In this document: in pieces, positions 53,451 through 64,000 of the stretch
Numbering within the stretch: position 1 is the stretch's first letter
Layout: every line of letters begins with the position of its first letter
Assembly: GCA_029532415.1 (NCBI GenBank)
Contig: JAQOTA010000042.1
Coordinates: forward strand, 310,001 to 374,000
DNA: 64,000 bases
Source: Marasmius tenuissimus
Lineage: Eukaryota; Basidiomycota; Agaricomycetes; Agaricales; Marasmiaceae
Direction of reading: 5' to 3'
The notes under the pieces: model-generated
Database searches by the model: none
Told to the model about the DNA's origin: nothing
What the model saw: only the letters and a program-made list of their open reading frames with translations
Position numbers and translations under genes: made by a program

Positions 53451-55640
53451 CTGAGTTGAAACAACATGTAGGAGGCAAAGACATACATGCACCCTCACAG
53501 TAATATCTAACTTATCTGGTCTCTGATGAACATGACCTTGTGGCCTATTGTGAGAAGTGATGCCAACCTTCCTAGCCTCTTCAAAGGTATGATGTTGATG
53601 ATACAGCTTTTGGATTCAAGACTAGAGCTCCACATGAGTCCCAGGTACTCATGAGTACTTGTGAGTATGCCTGGACTCAGACCCATCCAGACTTGTTAGA
53701 GTCCAACCAGAGTTTGAAGTCCGGGTTTTGGGTCTTCCCATTGGACACATGATCTCCTCAAGCAAACCACTTGAGTCCTACCATACTCAGATGCTCTTGT
53801 ACTTTTTGATTGATAACCATTATTGACTGGAAAATACATTGTCAGGATATATTTGATAGGTGGAATGAACATGTGGCTGTGAAAATATAATGATCCATTT
53901 ATTTTCCAGCCACGCTGACATCAGGACCCACAACTGCTAATTAATCCATGCCTAATTCATCAAACTCTGTAACTCCAAGGGTTCCCACCCCTATGTAATG
54001 TTCTTTGACCCAAAGTACCCATAGTTTCCAGTAGCACCCAATGATATTCTGTCCTGGCAACTATTCATTTGATCCTTGTCTAATGACCAATCCTATCAAT
54101 TACACCCTGTACACTTGCCTGAGCACCAGATGATCTGACTAAATCCAACTTCACACGCTCAACTTTCAAGTCAAGACTCAATAGCATCCTGAACATGTTC
54201 ACCAAACCTTCAACTTAGCCATATCCTGCCCCAAGGGATAATCCAATCACATCCAGTACTTTACACAACTACCTTCTTGGACTGACGGACCTCTGATACT
54301 CTTAATACATACACAACAAGGTCTCAGACCCAATAATCAGATTCTGAGACCTAAATAAAAGCCCTGATAAAGGACTATTCAACAAGAACCATGCTGGACT
54401 TGTGTGGAGCCCTAGTTTGAACCAGTTGTACTGGCCTTTCTTTGCTGTCTAGGCTGCAGGATTGCACCTCTGCAATTGCAGCTGTCCTCATAGCCCAAAA
54501 GGATGCTTAACTTTGTCAGGACACTGTCGGGAGACCTTGTCTTGACAAAACACCCTTGATTGGGATAATCTCAGGTGTTCTCTTTGCACTGAAGAAGGCT
54601 TTGCTATGTTTAGAACAGTTGGGAACATTTCTCATGTTATGAGAAACCCCCAAAATACCCACAACCCAGGAAACAGACACATTACAGAGAACAACTGAAG
54701 GGCCTTAAGAATTAATGTCTTTCTGTTTTCCTTATAGATACAAGATCTAATTCCATGGAGCTTTGATGATCACCGCCAATTGTTTAGAGTATCCAGTTGA
54801 AGGCAACACCTGATTCATATATGAGTACATCACAACCCAGCCTGAGGCTTGACAAAGCACTGACATCCTGAAGGTTCATCAATTATGGCTAGTGCATTGC
54901 TGGGACAATGATATGTTGACTCACTGTTTTTGACCCAGGATTTTGTTCTGCTCGGAGGTTACATCTGTACAGTCACGAGTAATGGTGAAGAGTATCAAGT
55001 TTACCAGAAGAGCGGAGTTGACAGGTAGTGAAGAGTAAGTCAGAGCTAGGGCTCAACGTAGAAGAGAAGAAAGTAGAATGATGATTATACAGGGCAAGAG
55101 AGAGAACTTATATACTGTAGAGTGAACTACAGAGTCCAGATATCTAATCTGTAAGTACATATGACGAAATGGAGATAGAGGCATAGGGCATAGGAAATGA
55201 GTGAGTAAGATTGTAAAAGTGGAGATTAACTACTGTGCATGACATAGTACAGATCAGAGGTCAAGGGTTGTATAGTACAATATGTAGGTCCTAGGGTAAG
55301 TGAGGTCATAAGGCATGTATATAGCATGTAATTCAACTTGTACTCTTCTTGAACAGAATGAGAGTGGCTTTGCCACTGTCCTCTTACTGGGATTGGGACT
55401 GCTGGGTACCAACGTGGCATTTTACACATCTTTGCTGCTGAGCTACTGGATTTTGTATTGGTGCTTGTAGCTCAATAGCGGATGGCACCTTGGTACAGTT
55501 TGTTTTTCATGCTTTCTATTATAGCTCTCGCAATCTTACCTTTGGAAAGTTGAGTCTGGGTGGCCCTCTTCTCCTCTGCCGTTGAACAACAGTAAGTATG
55601 ACCTCTCAATCCGCATAAGCTCACCTGGGGTTGGCCTTGT
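52850..55640. other. Strongly CpG-depleted tract
   Basis: Reading the 2.1 kb from 53461 to about 55620 I count roughly a dozen CG dinucleotides, where around a hundred would be expected for this base composition. TG and CA are correspondingly frequent. Depletion fades into the last exons of 7TM F on the left and ends near 55870, where CG-rich sequence resumes. Part of the tract (53451-54715) contains no recognised gene. Confidence 0.8.
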
Positions 55641-55990
55641 ATGATTTGGCATTTACATGTTTACAGTTTCTCTGGTGACCAAGAGATCTGATGCAATCCC
55701 GAAGCTTGGCAATTATTTTATCCTGGTCACCAGCCACGAAACTATACAAGTATGCAATAGACAGAATGTACATCATGATTGCAGTACTGGTACTCAATGG
55801 CCACTCGATTGCCTTGCATATCGGATACGCAACTCAATGGACACATTTCACAAGTTGGTGTGCTGGGGATTCCCTGTGCGTCGACAGGAACAGTAGCCGT
55901 GCTTACACCCAGTGTGCTCGCTCCTGAGAGTAATTGGTGATAGCACTATCCCACCATATAGACAACGGGGGCGTAGGCGTGTAGAGCTCC
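54715..55990. repeat. Segmental duplication, copy 2 (CpG-decayed, with insertion)
   Basis: This unit is homologous to 49130-50090. Most differences replace CG by TG or CA. It is interrupted by a 368-bp insertion at 54971-55338. The tRNA-like A box survives at 55434-55445 (inverted), while its B box (about 55390-55400) has lost the core CG. Confidence 0.85.
54971..55338. mobile_element. 368-bp insertion with 5-bp target duplication (likely solo LTR)
   Basis: Relative to duplication copy 1, which is continuous here (49390s), copy 2 has 368 extra bases flanked by TGTAC on both sides (54966-54970 and 55339-55343). On the minus strand it starts AGTTGAATTACATG, near the TGTTGAA start of the copia LTRs in this window, and has a TATATAAG box. 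It has no ORF. A solo LTR of a copia-like element fits best. The ends are AGT...ACT rather than TG...CA, possibly through mutation. Confidence 0.7.
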
Positions 55991-58328
55991 AAGTTTTACG
56001 ACGTACCCTGTCTACCATGAGTTTCCCGACCAATAGGGACCGTCTCAACGAAACCACGGCGGCGGTACGCGTAACGATCTGAAAAAGGTCAGAGGGGGCA
56101 AACGTCATGTTGATCTCCTGCTCAGCGTACATTGACCTGTCTGTGGAAGCTACAAGCATTACGAGTATTGTGCACAGGAGGAAATGGTCGTGGTCGGAGT
56201 GCAAAAAGTAACAGCCTGGGTGTATCCAGGGTCGTCGGTGTTCAAGCCCATCTGGGAGAAGTGAAGTGAGATCGTCTGCGGGATATATTTCCCTTATACT
56301 CAAGGCGTTTTCATTAGTGGCCAATCGTACTTCTTGACTCGAGTTGTAAGAAACTTGGACTTTGCAATCTCGGCGCACCGCTAAAGATTGCTCGCTACTT
56401 GTGAATAGCCGCCAATCTTTATTATAGTCGGATGGCGGAGAGGTAAGCTCAGCCCCCTTTTTCATCAGATTTTTGCCACTTTAATCCGTCCATTACTAAC
56501 TGAGTTATTATGTTCGAATAGCCTTTTTCACGATATAAGCTTGTGGGTGCTCTTCATCGCAGAAACATTAAACTTAGAATACCCGGTGAAGGACCTATTA
56601 CGTGGTCATGCGAACAGGGCTTGTGTTTCGAATTCAGTGTCTGTAATGAGATTGACGGACTGCTACCATTGTCTGCTGGATAGAGATGGTTTTTTTGCAA
56701 TGAAGCAGTGGGGGGATCCCGTAGCTTCATTATTCTCGCACTCCACTACACAGTCAACCCGATTGCCAATACTCTCAGCTCCACCTCGCATTCTAGGTTA
56801 CTTTAATGTCGATTGACCTGAGCGAGTTCGAGCTGTTGACATCAGCTCTCACATCCCGGAACAAGATCACCGAAACCTGTTTCAATTTCGGGGCCCTTTC
56901 GGTGTGAGAACGACATTGGAACCACGCCCTTCCCGAAATGGTGGCAAGTGTTAACATCTGACGGCTTCTGCTTCGAAGGTCCGAGTGTGATGCTCGTCCT
57001 CTACAGACCCGATTTTTATCTTTCTTAAATCCTCTGAGCCAGATGTTCTTTCTCCTCATTATTTGTTGTCCGTAGTCTTGGGACGAGAACCAAAATTTTA
57101 CGTCTATTGTTCGGGTATCTACGTCTGACCTGATACCTCTTGCAAAAGCCACACTGACCTCCCCCATATTTCCGAGCAGTCAAATAAAAAGCCACGTATC
57201 AGGTACAAGGGCTGCAACTTTAAGTGATTATACAGAACCTAAGGGCATCCCGAGAGCCTATGTAGCCTATACTCTTCAAGACAGCCAATGCGGCATTAAT
57301 CGACGAATATCATAGGATTCAGATTCTTCCAGATGTCGCAGAACAATGAGGTGAGTGCCTCAAACCATCCGACCTTTTATGCCGATGGAATGATACCTCT
57401 CGAACAAAGGTCGCACTGAAGACATTTCTCAGCGCCCGGGCAAGTAAGTTGTTGACCTTTCGGTACCTGTGGCATTTCAGCAATCTAATTCTGATTGAAA
57501 TAGTCGTACTAGCCTTACGTATTGTTCGTACGCTCCGCTACTCCGCCGCTGAGATTGTCGCATGCACAACGGGATCTACTACAGATATTTTAAGAGACGT
57601 AGTGGTGATATATGATGCCCGCAAGCTAGCGTAGTTGGAACGAAAAGTTTTAGAACAGATGATACTTAGATTCTCCAACTCCTGAAGACGTCATCTGGAA
57701 TACGGCAACGGGCGCACTGAGAATTTGTGCTTCCAAACAGTCGACCCATGAAGGTCAGCCGTTCCCTCAGCATTCAGGTTGCATGATAAGAGACGCTTCG
57801 AAGGTCTCAGACAGTACAAGGCAGGATTTCCGACGATTAGGATTGAAACATGTAAGTCTCCTATAGTTTTTGTTGGCGATCCAGGTATTGTAACCAGTCA
57901 TATCGTTCGGTGTTTGTAGGCGCCTCGACTCCCGCTCTGACTCATCAGGAAAACTGTACATTGGAATTATTCGCTAATTAGAGAAAGATTTTCCGAAATT
58001 TTGGAAAGTTCGGCAACTTCAGGCCCGAGCAAAATTTCGCAAATTCAACGGCCCCCCTTGTGGGCTTTGGAAATTTGGGGAATATTTCCTCGGTTTATCA
58101 TAAGATCACGAAAATTTCACGAAAAGTTTCTCTCGGTTTTGAGTAAGGTCTGTCCAGGTTTCTCGAAATTCTCGTATATTGCGCCTGATTTACTGGGTGA
58201 ACACAGGATGATTACAGTGAAAGTCAATATATTAAGCGGTGAGATTAAAACGGGCATACATTAGACAGTATGAACAACGATATGAAAAATGAACAATAGG
58301 GCGACTGTCGCTAGTGACCTCAGTATAG
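55991..58328. other. No gene recognised
   Basis: The 205-residue minus-strand frame at 55848-56465 overlaps the end of the duplicated unit and shows no motif, so it is not called. Between about 57980 and 58180 short words such as GAAATTT, AAATTTCG and GAAAATTT recur many times, giving an irregular low-complexity stretch. Confidence 0.45.
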
Positions 58329-60759
58329 CTACTCTGGCATAGCTGCAGCAGAGGTACCTGTATTGCAGCCTTCTGAATGTACGTTGGTAGGTTCCAGCGG
58401 CATTGATGGGTGTTCTGCCGTAGTGCTGTCTTCATCTTCGTCGGATTCCTGCTCAATAGCAGACCAGTCCGTGGCTTGGAGCACTTGCAGATTTGTCACA
58501 TGCTGGTATCCCCGTTTTTCGCTTCAATGTTTCGTGAGGTCAATCAGAAGATGTCAGATATGGGATTTGGATTGACTCACGTAGCCTGCTTGTAGATGTT
58601 GTGCATCAAGGTATGGTACTTCGAAGGTTTCGCGTTCTCGAGTTTCTCCAAGAGCTCGACTGCAAGGTGCCATACACCGTTGACATCTTTGTTGGGAAAC
58701 GGATCCTTGGTGGCGGTGGCTTGGTCTTGAAGACAAGCATAAATCTATAGGGCATTAGGGAAAGTTAACGGGAGTATAAATTGGTATGATACTCACAGCC
58801 GATTAAACCATGCCCTTTGGTACCTCTAACTCATCTGGCTTCTTGCTGTCCGAAGACAAGAATGTACCGTATTGTTTGATGACGCCACTGTAGAGAGTTT
58901 GTGAGATAAAAGCCTTGTTGATGTAGGTTGGGATGACAGGGTGATCCAACGGTCTCTGATAATCCAGCCATCCCTGAAGTGAAAACGAAAGACATGATTA
59001 GCAATGTTTGTTAGCGTGATGGAGAGCAACATATTCTCACGTGGATGTCGAGAGGATACAAGAACGTCCGATTCTGAGCAAGTTCACCAGCTTTTCGGCG
59101 ACTGTCAAATGACGGGAAGTTAAAAGCATCAAAGACAGAGAAATGCGACACTTACATAGTCAAACAGTGGTTTGATGTACTGGTCGAGGTTACCTTCCTC
59201 CAAGCAATGGAGTATACCGCCACCGCCATCATATCCATCCATGTCGGCAATTTTCACCAGAGAAGCCTGGGCAATCTGCTTTGTTCCTTCTGGGCTCAAT
59301 GGCAAGTAGGTGTGGTCGAGAAGCATCATGAGCTTCCCCCTTGCGATGGCTTTCTCTATGATGGTGCGGATCAAAGGGGGTTGACTGGTAAGCTGTAATT
59401 TGTAGGTTCGTCCTTTTTTAGTGACAATGATGTCGGTTCGTGAAAGCCATTTGATGTTGGCGGGAGTCGTGGAGGTAGTAGTGGTGGTGGATGGGATATT
59501 CTGGGTTGCAGACCAGGAAATGACGTGTGAGTCTTTATCAACCTGAGGAAGCTATGAAGTATGATTAGAATGTTTCTTGTAGATGGTGTATTGAAGCGTA
59601 CCTCGTATTGTAACTGTTTTGCCTTGTGAACAGACACCTCTTGCATTGGCTGGCGACGGAATGACATGAGGTTACTGAATTAAACTTAGAAAGGCAAAAC
59701 ACCATACCACATTTCTATCTTGAATATCTGGGACATTGTTACTGTTGAAGTCAGAGGTAGGTGGACCATGGTTGTCAGTACCAGAGGTTCGAGAATGGGC
59801 ACGAGAATGACTCGGATGTGCTGTAACAGTGTCGTCATTCAATATTCAATGCCATAGCCAAACAAAAACAAACACACTTTCGTCCTGATCGTCCTCAACA
59901 GTAAAGTGCATGGCCTGTTCAGCAATTATCAGGAATGGCAGGCGCCGCTATGTGAAAACAAACCTTGTCGGAAATGTAACGAGATGCAGCGGTGTCATCT
60001 TCACACTCCCCATCAACTGGACCAGTGTCCAACCCTGAACCAGTTCCACCACAATCTTGATTGTCCTTGGGCTCTTCTTCTGCATCTAGTCTTTGGTTGA
60101 TCTCATCTTCGGCAGAGCTCTGGGCTGGGTTATTGGCATCTCTTGGTCTCTTTCTCTTCGGAGGAGAGAGCTCTTCAACATACAGAATCTGTGAGCTGGA
60201 TGTTCAACTTGACTTGAATGGAATGTATAGACTGACCTTCATCGGATTTGGAAGAACTATCCTTCTCATCAACATTGATTTTGACTCCTGCCAGTGGTCG
60301 TTCAGCTCCCGCTGATGTTGGTTCAGAACCTTCTCTCTCCTTCCAGTGAAAAAGAAGCCAACCTTTTGGCACAGTGACCTGGGTGCTCTTAGCTTGAGGA
60401 ACCGGGGCTGGCTGGCGACCTGCTAGTAGCAAGTTCTGGGAGCAGTAAATTTGACTGGCTGCTTTCTTGTACGAGGCACTGGGGGCAGTTGCACTACATT
60501 GATTCATGGTGAGTAATTGATATTCCTTGGTTAGAATGCGAATGAAATAGTACCAACCCACTCTTGAATTTGCCCTTTTTTTAGCCTTAGGTGCTCCTCA
60601 GGATGCAACAACTGAAGGTTGTGCCGCTGTACTGGATTGTGCTGTGGTTGAACGGGTTACCCTTCTGGGAGTCGAATCGAGTGTGATTAGTGGGGTTGAG
60701 AATGGAGGTGCTGACTGAACCATGTCAGCCCTTGACGGTCTTCCTATCCGTGAGGACAT
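58329..60759 (-). CDS. Multi-exon gene, tentatively DUF6532 family (possibly decayed)
   Basis: Coordinates span at least six introns of about 50 bp. The ATG at 60757-60759 starts a basic, Ser/Thr-rich region with a TGA at 60598-60600. Later exons encode an acidic low-complexity part (EELSPPKRKRPRD; DAEEEPKDNQD), then VPMQEVSVHKAKQLQYELP, TTTTTSTTPANIKW, and a globular region: LIRTIIEKAIARGKL, IADMDGYDGGGGILH, RRKAGELAQNRTFLYP, YQRPLDHPVIPTYINKAFI, YHTLMHNIYKQA. A patch of the form (basic) YxHPVI...AF followed by a helical C-terminus resembles fungal DUF6532 proteins; this is from memory and unconfirmed. The acidic tail ends at 58329. Two exon junctions (about 60235/60185 and 58577/58496) do not keep phase, so it may be a pseudogene. 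Confidence 0.45.
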
Positions 60760-61027
60760 CAAGATAGGGATGATAGTGTATGAAATGAAGGCAATGAACA
60801 GATGATTTGGAGGAGCAGAGATGGTGGGGGTTTGGATGTAAGCTTTGTCCTACTGTACCTGACAAACACACCGATGCATCGGCTCTGCTAGGTGAATTTT
60901 CGGTACCATGATTGGTGGTTTAAGCATAATACTAACAGTTCTTTGTGTAATGTACCGTACTGCCTCATGGTTCTTCAACAATCACAAAACTACCACTACT
61001 CACTATCTAATCTTTGCCTTGTGTATA

Positions 61028-61680
61028 ATGCTACAATCCTACAGCTGCTCTGGATGCCTCAAAACCTTCACTCACCCTGCATTTATTATGCAACACTTGA
61101 CGAAAACCACAAAACTGAAGTGTCTTGCTGCATGCGAAAGCATGTACTGCCTTATCCGTCAAAGTCACTTCATGTCCCTTCGGAACCCTCCCCAACGTCG
61201 TTTTACTTGCACCCCAAAACCTGCAACCTCAACCAGAGCTAACATTCTGGTGGCTGATGAACAAGAGACGAGTCAAACATTTCAAGGCCACTTCTTTGGG
61301 AGTGATTATTTGGCAGACGATTTTCCTGGGTTCGATGGAGATATTGGCCAAAACAAGAGAGATGAAGCCTTGAATGCGGGTGAAAGAGGCGAAGATAGTG
61401 ATGACAAAGATTATGACAACAATGGCAAGGGCAGCCTCACTCCAGAGCTAGAGACAACTTTTGAGCAGCCTCAGGAACCTCTCCGAGTACGAAATGATGG
61501 TGCAGGGGATCACGTTGAACCCTTGCCATCCAAAACATCCTCATTTCATTCCTTACCTGTGCACTGAGAGGGAATTCATGTCAAGCTGTTTGGCGGCAAG
61601 GCTGGGGTACCCGTGGAGGTCACATCTGTCAGGAACAAGGCCAGTGACTGGGAAAACCCCTCAGGCCACCAATAGGGTCA
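61028..61680 (+). pseudogene. Plavaka/KDZ-type transposase, N-terminal fragment
   Basis: A frame with its likely start at 61028 encodes a small zinc-finger-like N-terminus (SCSGCLKTFTHPAFIMQH), basic linkers and an acidic region, as in Agaricomycete Plavaka-type transposases. A TGA at 61565-61567 interrupts. The same frame then continues with FGGKAGVPVEV, matching the (P/G)GKAG(A/V)P motif that precedes the catalytic part in this family. A second stop follows at about 61672. The catalytic domain is missing. Confidence 0.65.
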
Positions 61681-62095
61681 AGAGTGCGAAGGTAAGAGGA
61701 TGGATTTGAGTAGGGCAAGTGTATGATAGTACATGCTGGAAACAGGCACTATAAGACGAAGTTGTCAGACTGGGGAACTATCTAGAAGTGTCCATGATTA
61801 TATATGACAGAGCCAAGCTGTAGAGATATCATGGGAACAAAGGTAAAAAAGGAAAACTGAAAAAACAAGTGATAAGAATCAAGGGATACATGTGGAAACA
61901 TTGTCATGATGGAAACTATATGGCATGCTGGGAAAATATCTGGAAACAATGTGGAACACCAGGTAGTACCAGGTAATAATATGGAGGCCAGAATGTGATG
62001 GTGAGAACATGTAACCATGGGAAATAAAGAGAAAAACATGAGGAAAAAGTACCCGGGGACCAAGGGAAGGGAAAACAATAGGTGGATTCGTAACA
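61681..62095. other. Filler replacing the transposase core
   Basis: About 400 bp of purine-rich sequence with loosely repeated GGAAACA, ATATGG and TGGAACA words separates the two transposase fragments, where more than 1 kb of coding sequence would be expected. It appears to be deletion-plus-filler. Confidence 0.5.
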
Positions 62096-63394
62096 ATAAG
62101 GGTATCACCTCTCTTTCTCGCATCAGTGGTCTTGAGCACAAGCAAATGTGCATGTTTCTGCTTAATTTGATCCTTGATGTTCCGAGATTATCACCTTCGC
62201 AGTCAAAGATGCTTCTTACATCCATCCGTGCTCTCCTTGACTTCCTCTACTTGGCTTGTTATCCCATACACAGTGACGACTCCCTGACCTCGCTTGAAGC
62301 GTCGCTTGCAAAGTTCCATGAGAACAAAGCAATATTCATCAAGCTGGGGGTTTGTGAGCACTTCAACATCCCCAAACTCCACTTTCTGTGTCATTATGTC
62401 AGGGATATTAAACTCTACGGAACATGCGACAACTATAACACAGAAACCACTGAGCGGCTCCATATTGACTTTGTGAAGGATGCTTACCAGGCATCAAATT
62501 GCAAAGATGAATACGCTCAGATGACAAGATGGCTTGAGCGCTGTGAGAAGGTCATTCATCACACCAACTACCTGGAATGGAGGGATACTCAGCCTACCTT
62601 GACTCAAAGTCTCTCGCACCACACCACTGAACCTTCCCCTACGACCGAGATGCGGTACACAATCCCCGGCTCCCAAAGATCATTATCCGACATGATGTAC
62701 GTACTTTCACCTCAGTTATCACGGTTCCCCACAGTCAAGACAGTTGCCCTCACTAAACTCGCGGATAGTGTGACTGCAGGTGGGTACGGGGCTACTCATA
62801 TTGAGTACACCATCAAAGAGTTTATATCACGCCACCGAGGTCTCACAAACGAAGGACAAGTCCAAGATATGGCCCATTTTCTCTCCCTACCATTCCGAAG
62901 CGTCCAGGTCTGGCATAAGATCAAGTTCCGGAACGAGGAGCTATATGGTCTGGAGACCCTGGACGTTGTAGCTGCCCAACCCCGTCGTTTTGGCTCTACC
63001 GGCCAGGTTACCCAGGTATCCCACTTTGATGCGGCACTCATTCGTTCTCAGAGCGCAGGTACTACGTCTTTGTCAGCTGAATTTCTGCGGGGTGAGTGCG
63101 TTTCCTTCGCTTTTTTGGAAACTTTTCTCATATTACTGCTCAGGGCTGCAAATCGGTCGAGTCCGTGTCATCTTTGCGCTTCCAGGGAAGCGTTTCTCTC
63201 GATTATTCGCCCCTGGTACAAAGCCTACAGGACATCTCGCATACGTGGAATGGTTTACCAAGTTTTCTGTGCACCCTGAACCAAACTTGGGCCTCAACCG
63301 TGTCAAGCCGCTGCTACGTAGGGATGGGTCGCAAGCTTTCTCAGTTCTCCCCGTAGAGACGATACAGCAGAGTGCTAACCTCTATCCGAAGTGA
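62096..63394 (+). pseudogene. Plavaka/KDZ-type transposase, C-terminal fragment
   Basis: The open frame begins at an ATG at 62017, but homologous sequence starts near 62096 (GITSLSRISGLEHKQM). It continues LLDFLYLACYPIHSDDSL, ASLAKFHENKAIFIKLGV, HFNIPKLHFLCHYV, YNTETTERLHIDFVKDAY and EYAQMTRWLERCEKV, all characteristic of the C-terminal part of Plavaka-type transposases. A 51-bp intron (63093-63143, GTGAGT...CTCAG) is followed by the final exon (QIGRVRVIFALP, HLAYVEWFTKF, SVLPVETIQQSANLYP), with the stop at 63392-63394. This half is open and its splice sites are intact. Without the core it cannot be an active transposase. Confidence 0.8.
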
Positions 63395-63856
63395 GGGGGA
63401 GCTGTTCCGCCTAATTGGTCTCGAGAATTCGTGCTGGACACCTGTACTACATTTTACCTGAGTCCCTTCAAGAATACCCGAATGTACTTCAATACAACCT
63501 GAGAATGACATATCTTTTGAATACTTGAGCGTAAACTCTTCATAATCGGTGTCGATTTCGTTCATATTGCCGTTATTACCCGGATTTGCCCTTTTACCGA
63601 CCGTGGCCAAGGATTTCCCTATTTTTCGAGAAAATTAGTCGGTTCTTTTCAAAATTAGGAATGTACAGTTTTCCTGATGCTCACCCAACTTACCTTCCAT
63701 TTTGCTACCCGTACAATAGTAGCATTTGCGGCAACTAGTCAGCCCGCCTATAGGCGTTTACTTCACCGAGGGTCTTTAAAGACCTTCCCGCCAAAGCTCG
63801 ATTTTTAGCACGAGCTTCCTGCAAGTTCGATTATTTCATCAAATCTTGCTAACAAT
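63395..63856. other. Spacer with putative promoter of the following gene
   Basis: No gene is seen. It may contain the right end of the Plavaka-type element, but I found no inverted terminal repeat. The last ~100 bp are AT-rich and precede the ATG at 63857. Confidence 0.4.
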
Positions 63857-63985
63857 ATGCAGTTTTCTTCTCTTTTTATCACTTTCATCGTCCTCGGAGC
63901 CGCCACCCCCGCCGTTATGGGCGAGTCACCCTCCGTCACATTCACTAACAAGCAAGCCCTGTTTCACGCTTATAGGTCTATCTGA
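63857..63985 (+). CDS. Small secreted protein or first exon (near window edge)
   Basis: The ATG at 63857 opens a frame of 42 codons. It starts MQFSSLFITFIVLGAATPAV, a clear signal peptide (polar start, ~12 hydrophobic residues, small residues before the predicted cleavage near Ala/Gly ~19-22), followed by a short polar stretch to TGA at 63983. A GT near 63976 (AGGTCT) could instead be a splice donor, so the gene may continue beyond the window. The family is not recognised. Confidence 0.5.
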   Translation: MQFSSLFITFIVLGAATPAVMGESPSVTFTNKQALFHAYRSI

Positions 63986-64000
63986 ACGAGACTAAATGTT

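Noticed and set aside
1..64000. CRISPR arrays, bacterial operons, rRNA genes, telomeric repeats
   Set aside because: Looked for and not seen. Introns and retroelements show this is a fungal nuclear sequence.

Overview
The window looks like an accessory, transposon-rich stretch of a basidiomycete genome, probably an Agaricomycete. The evidence is the short GT-AG introns (about 50 bp), a multi-exon seven-transmembrane (7TM) family of the type common in Agaricomycetes, a Plavaka/KDZ-type transposase remnant, and Ty1/copia and Ty3/gypsy chromovirus elements. No bacterial gene organisation is present. All calls come from reading the sequence; no database search was possible.

Layout. Six members (A to F) of one 7TM family lie at about 2.8-3.8/12.9-13.7 kb (A, +), 16.6-18.3 kb (B, +), 26.9-27.6 kb (C, -, truncated), 29.9-31.5 kb (D, -), 46.5-48.2 kb (E, -) and 51.8-53.5 kb (F, +). 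B, D, E and F look largely intact. A is split by a very young copia element (3771-12945) with identical-looking 520-bp LTRs, a 5-bp target duplication and one open Gag-Pol frame of about 2360 residues. C is cut by a second, older copia element (20663-26887, minus) whose Gag-Pol frame carries one internal stop codon.

From 36369 to 43168 lies a decayed Ty3/gypsy chromovirus. Its primer-binding site is complementary to its own LTR, which suggests self-priming. It has a Gag with a zinc knuckle, a -1 frameshift site, a Pol ending in a chromodomain, and an extra third ORF with tandem zinc knuckles. A 140-bp foldback MITE sits inside its reverse transcriptase, and several in-frame stops follow.

From 49.1 to 56 kb there is a segmental duplication. 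One copy is CpG-normal. The other is strongly CpG-depleted and carries a 368-bp insertion. The right end (58.3-63.4 kb) holds a multi-exon gene tentatively assigned to DUF6532, divergent from an internally deleted Plavaka-type transposase. The start of a small predicted secreted protein lies at the window edge.

How it fits together. The only likely host genes are the 7TM family, the DUF6532-like gene and the small secreted protein. The rest is mobile DNA in different stages of decay. Young insertions sit in 7TM exons, and the older copies show stop codons and CpG loss consistent with cytosine methylation and deamination. Stretches between these features hold no gene that I can support.
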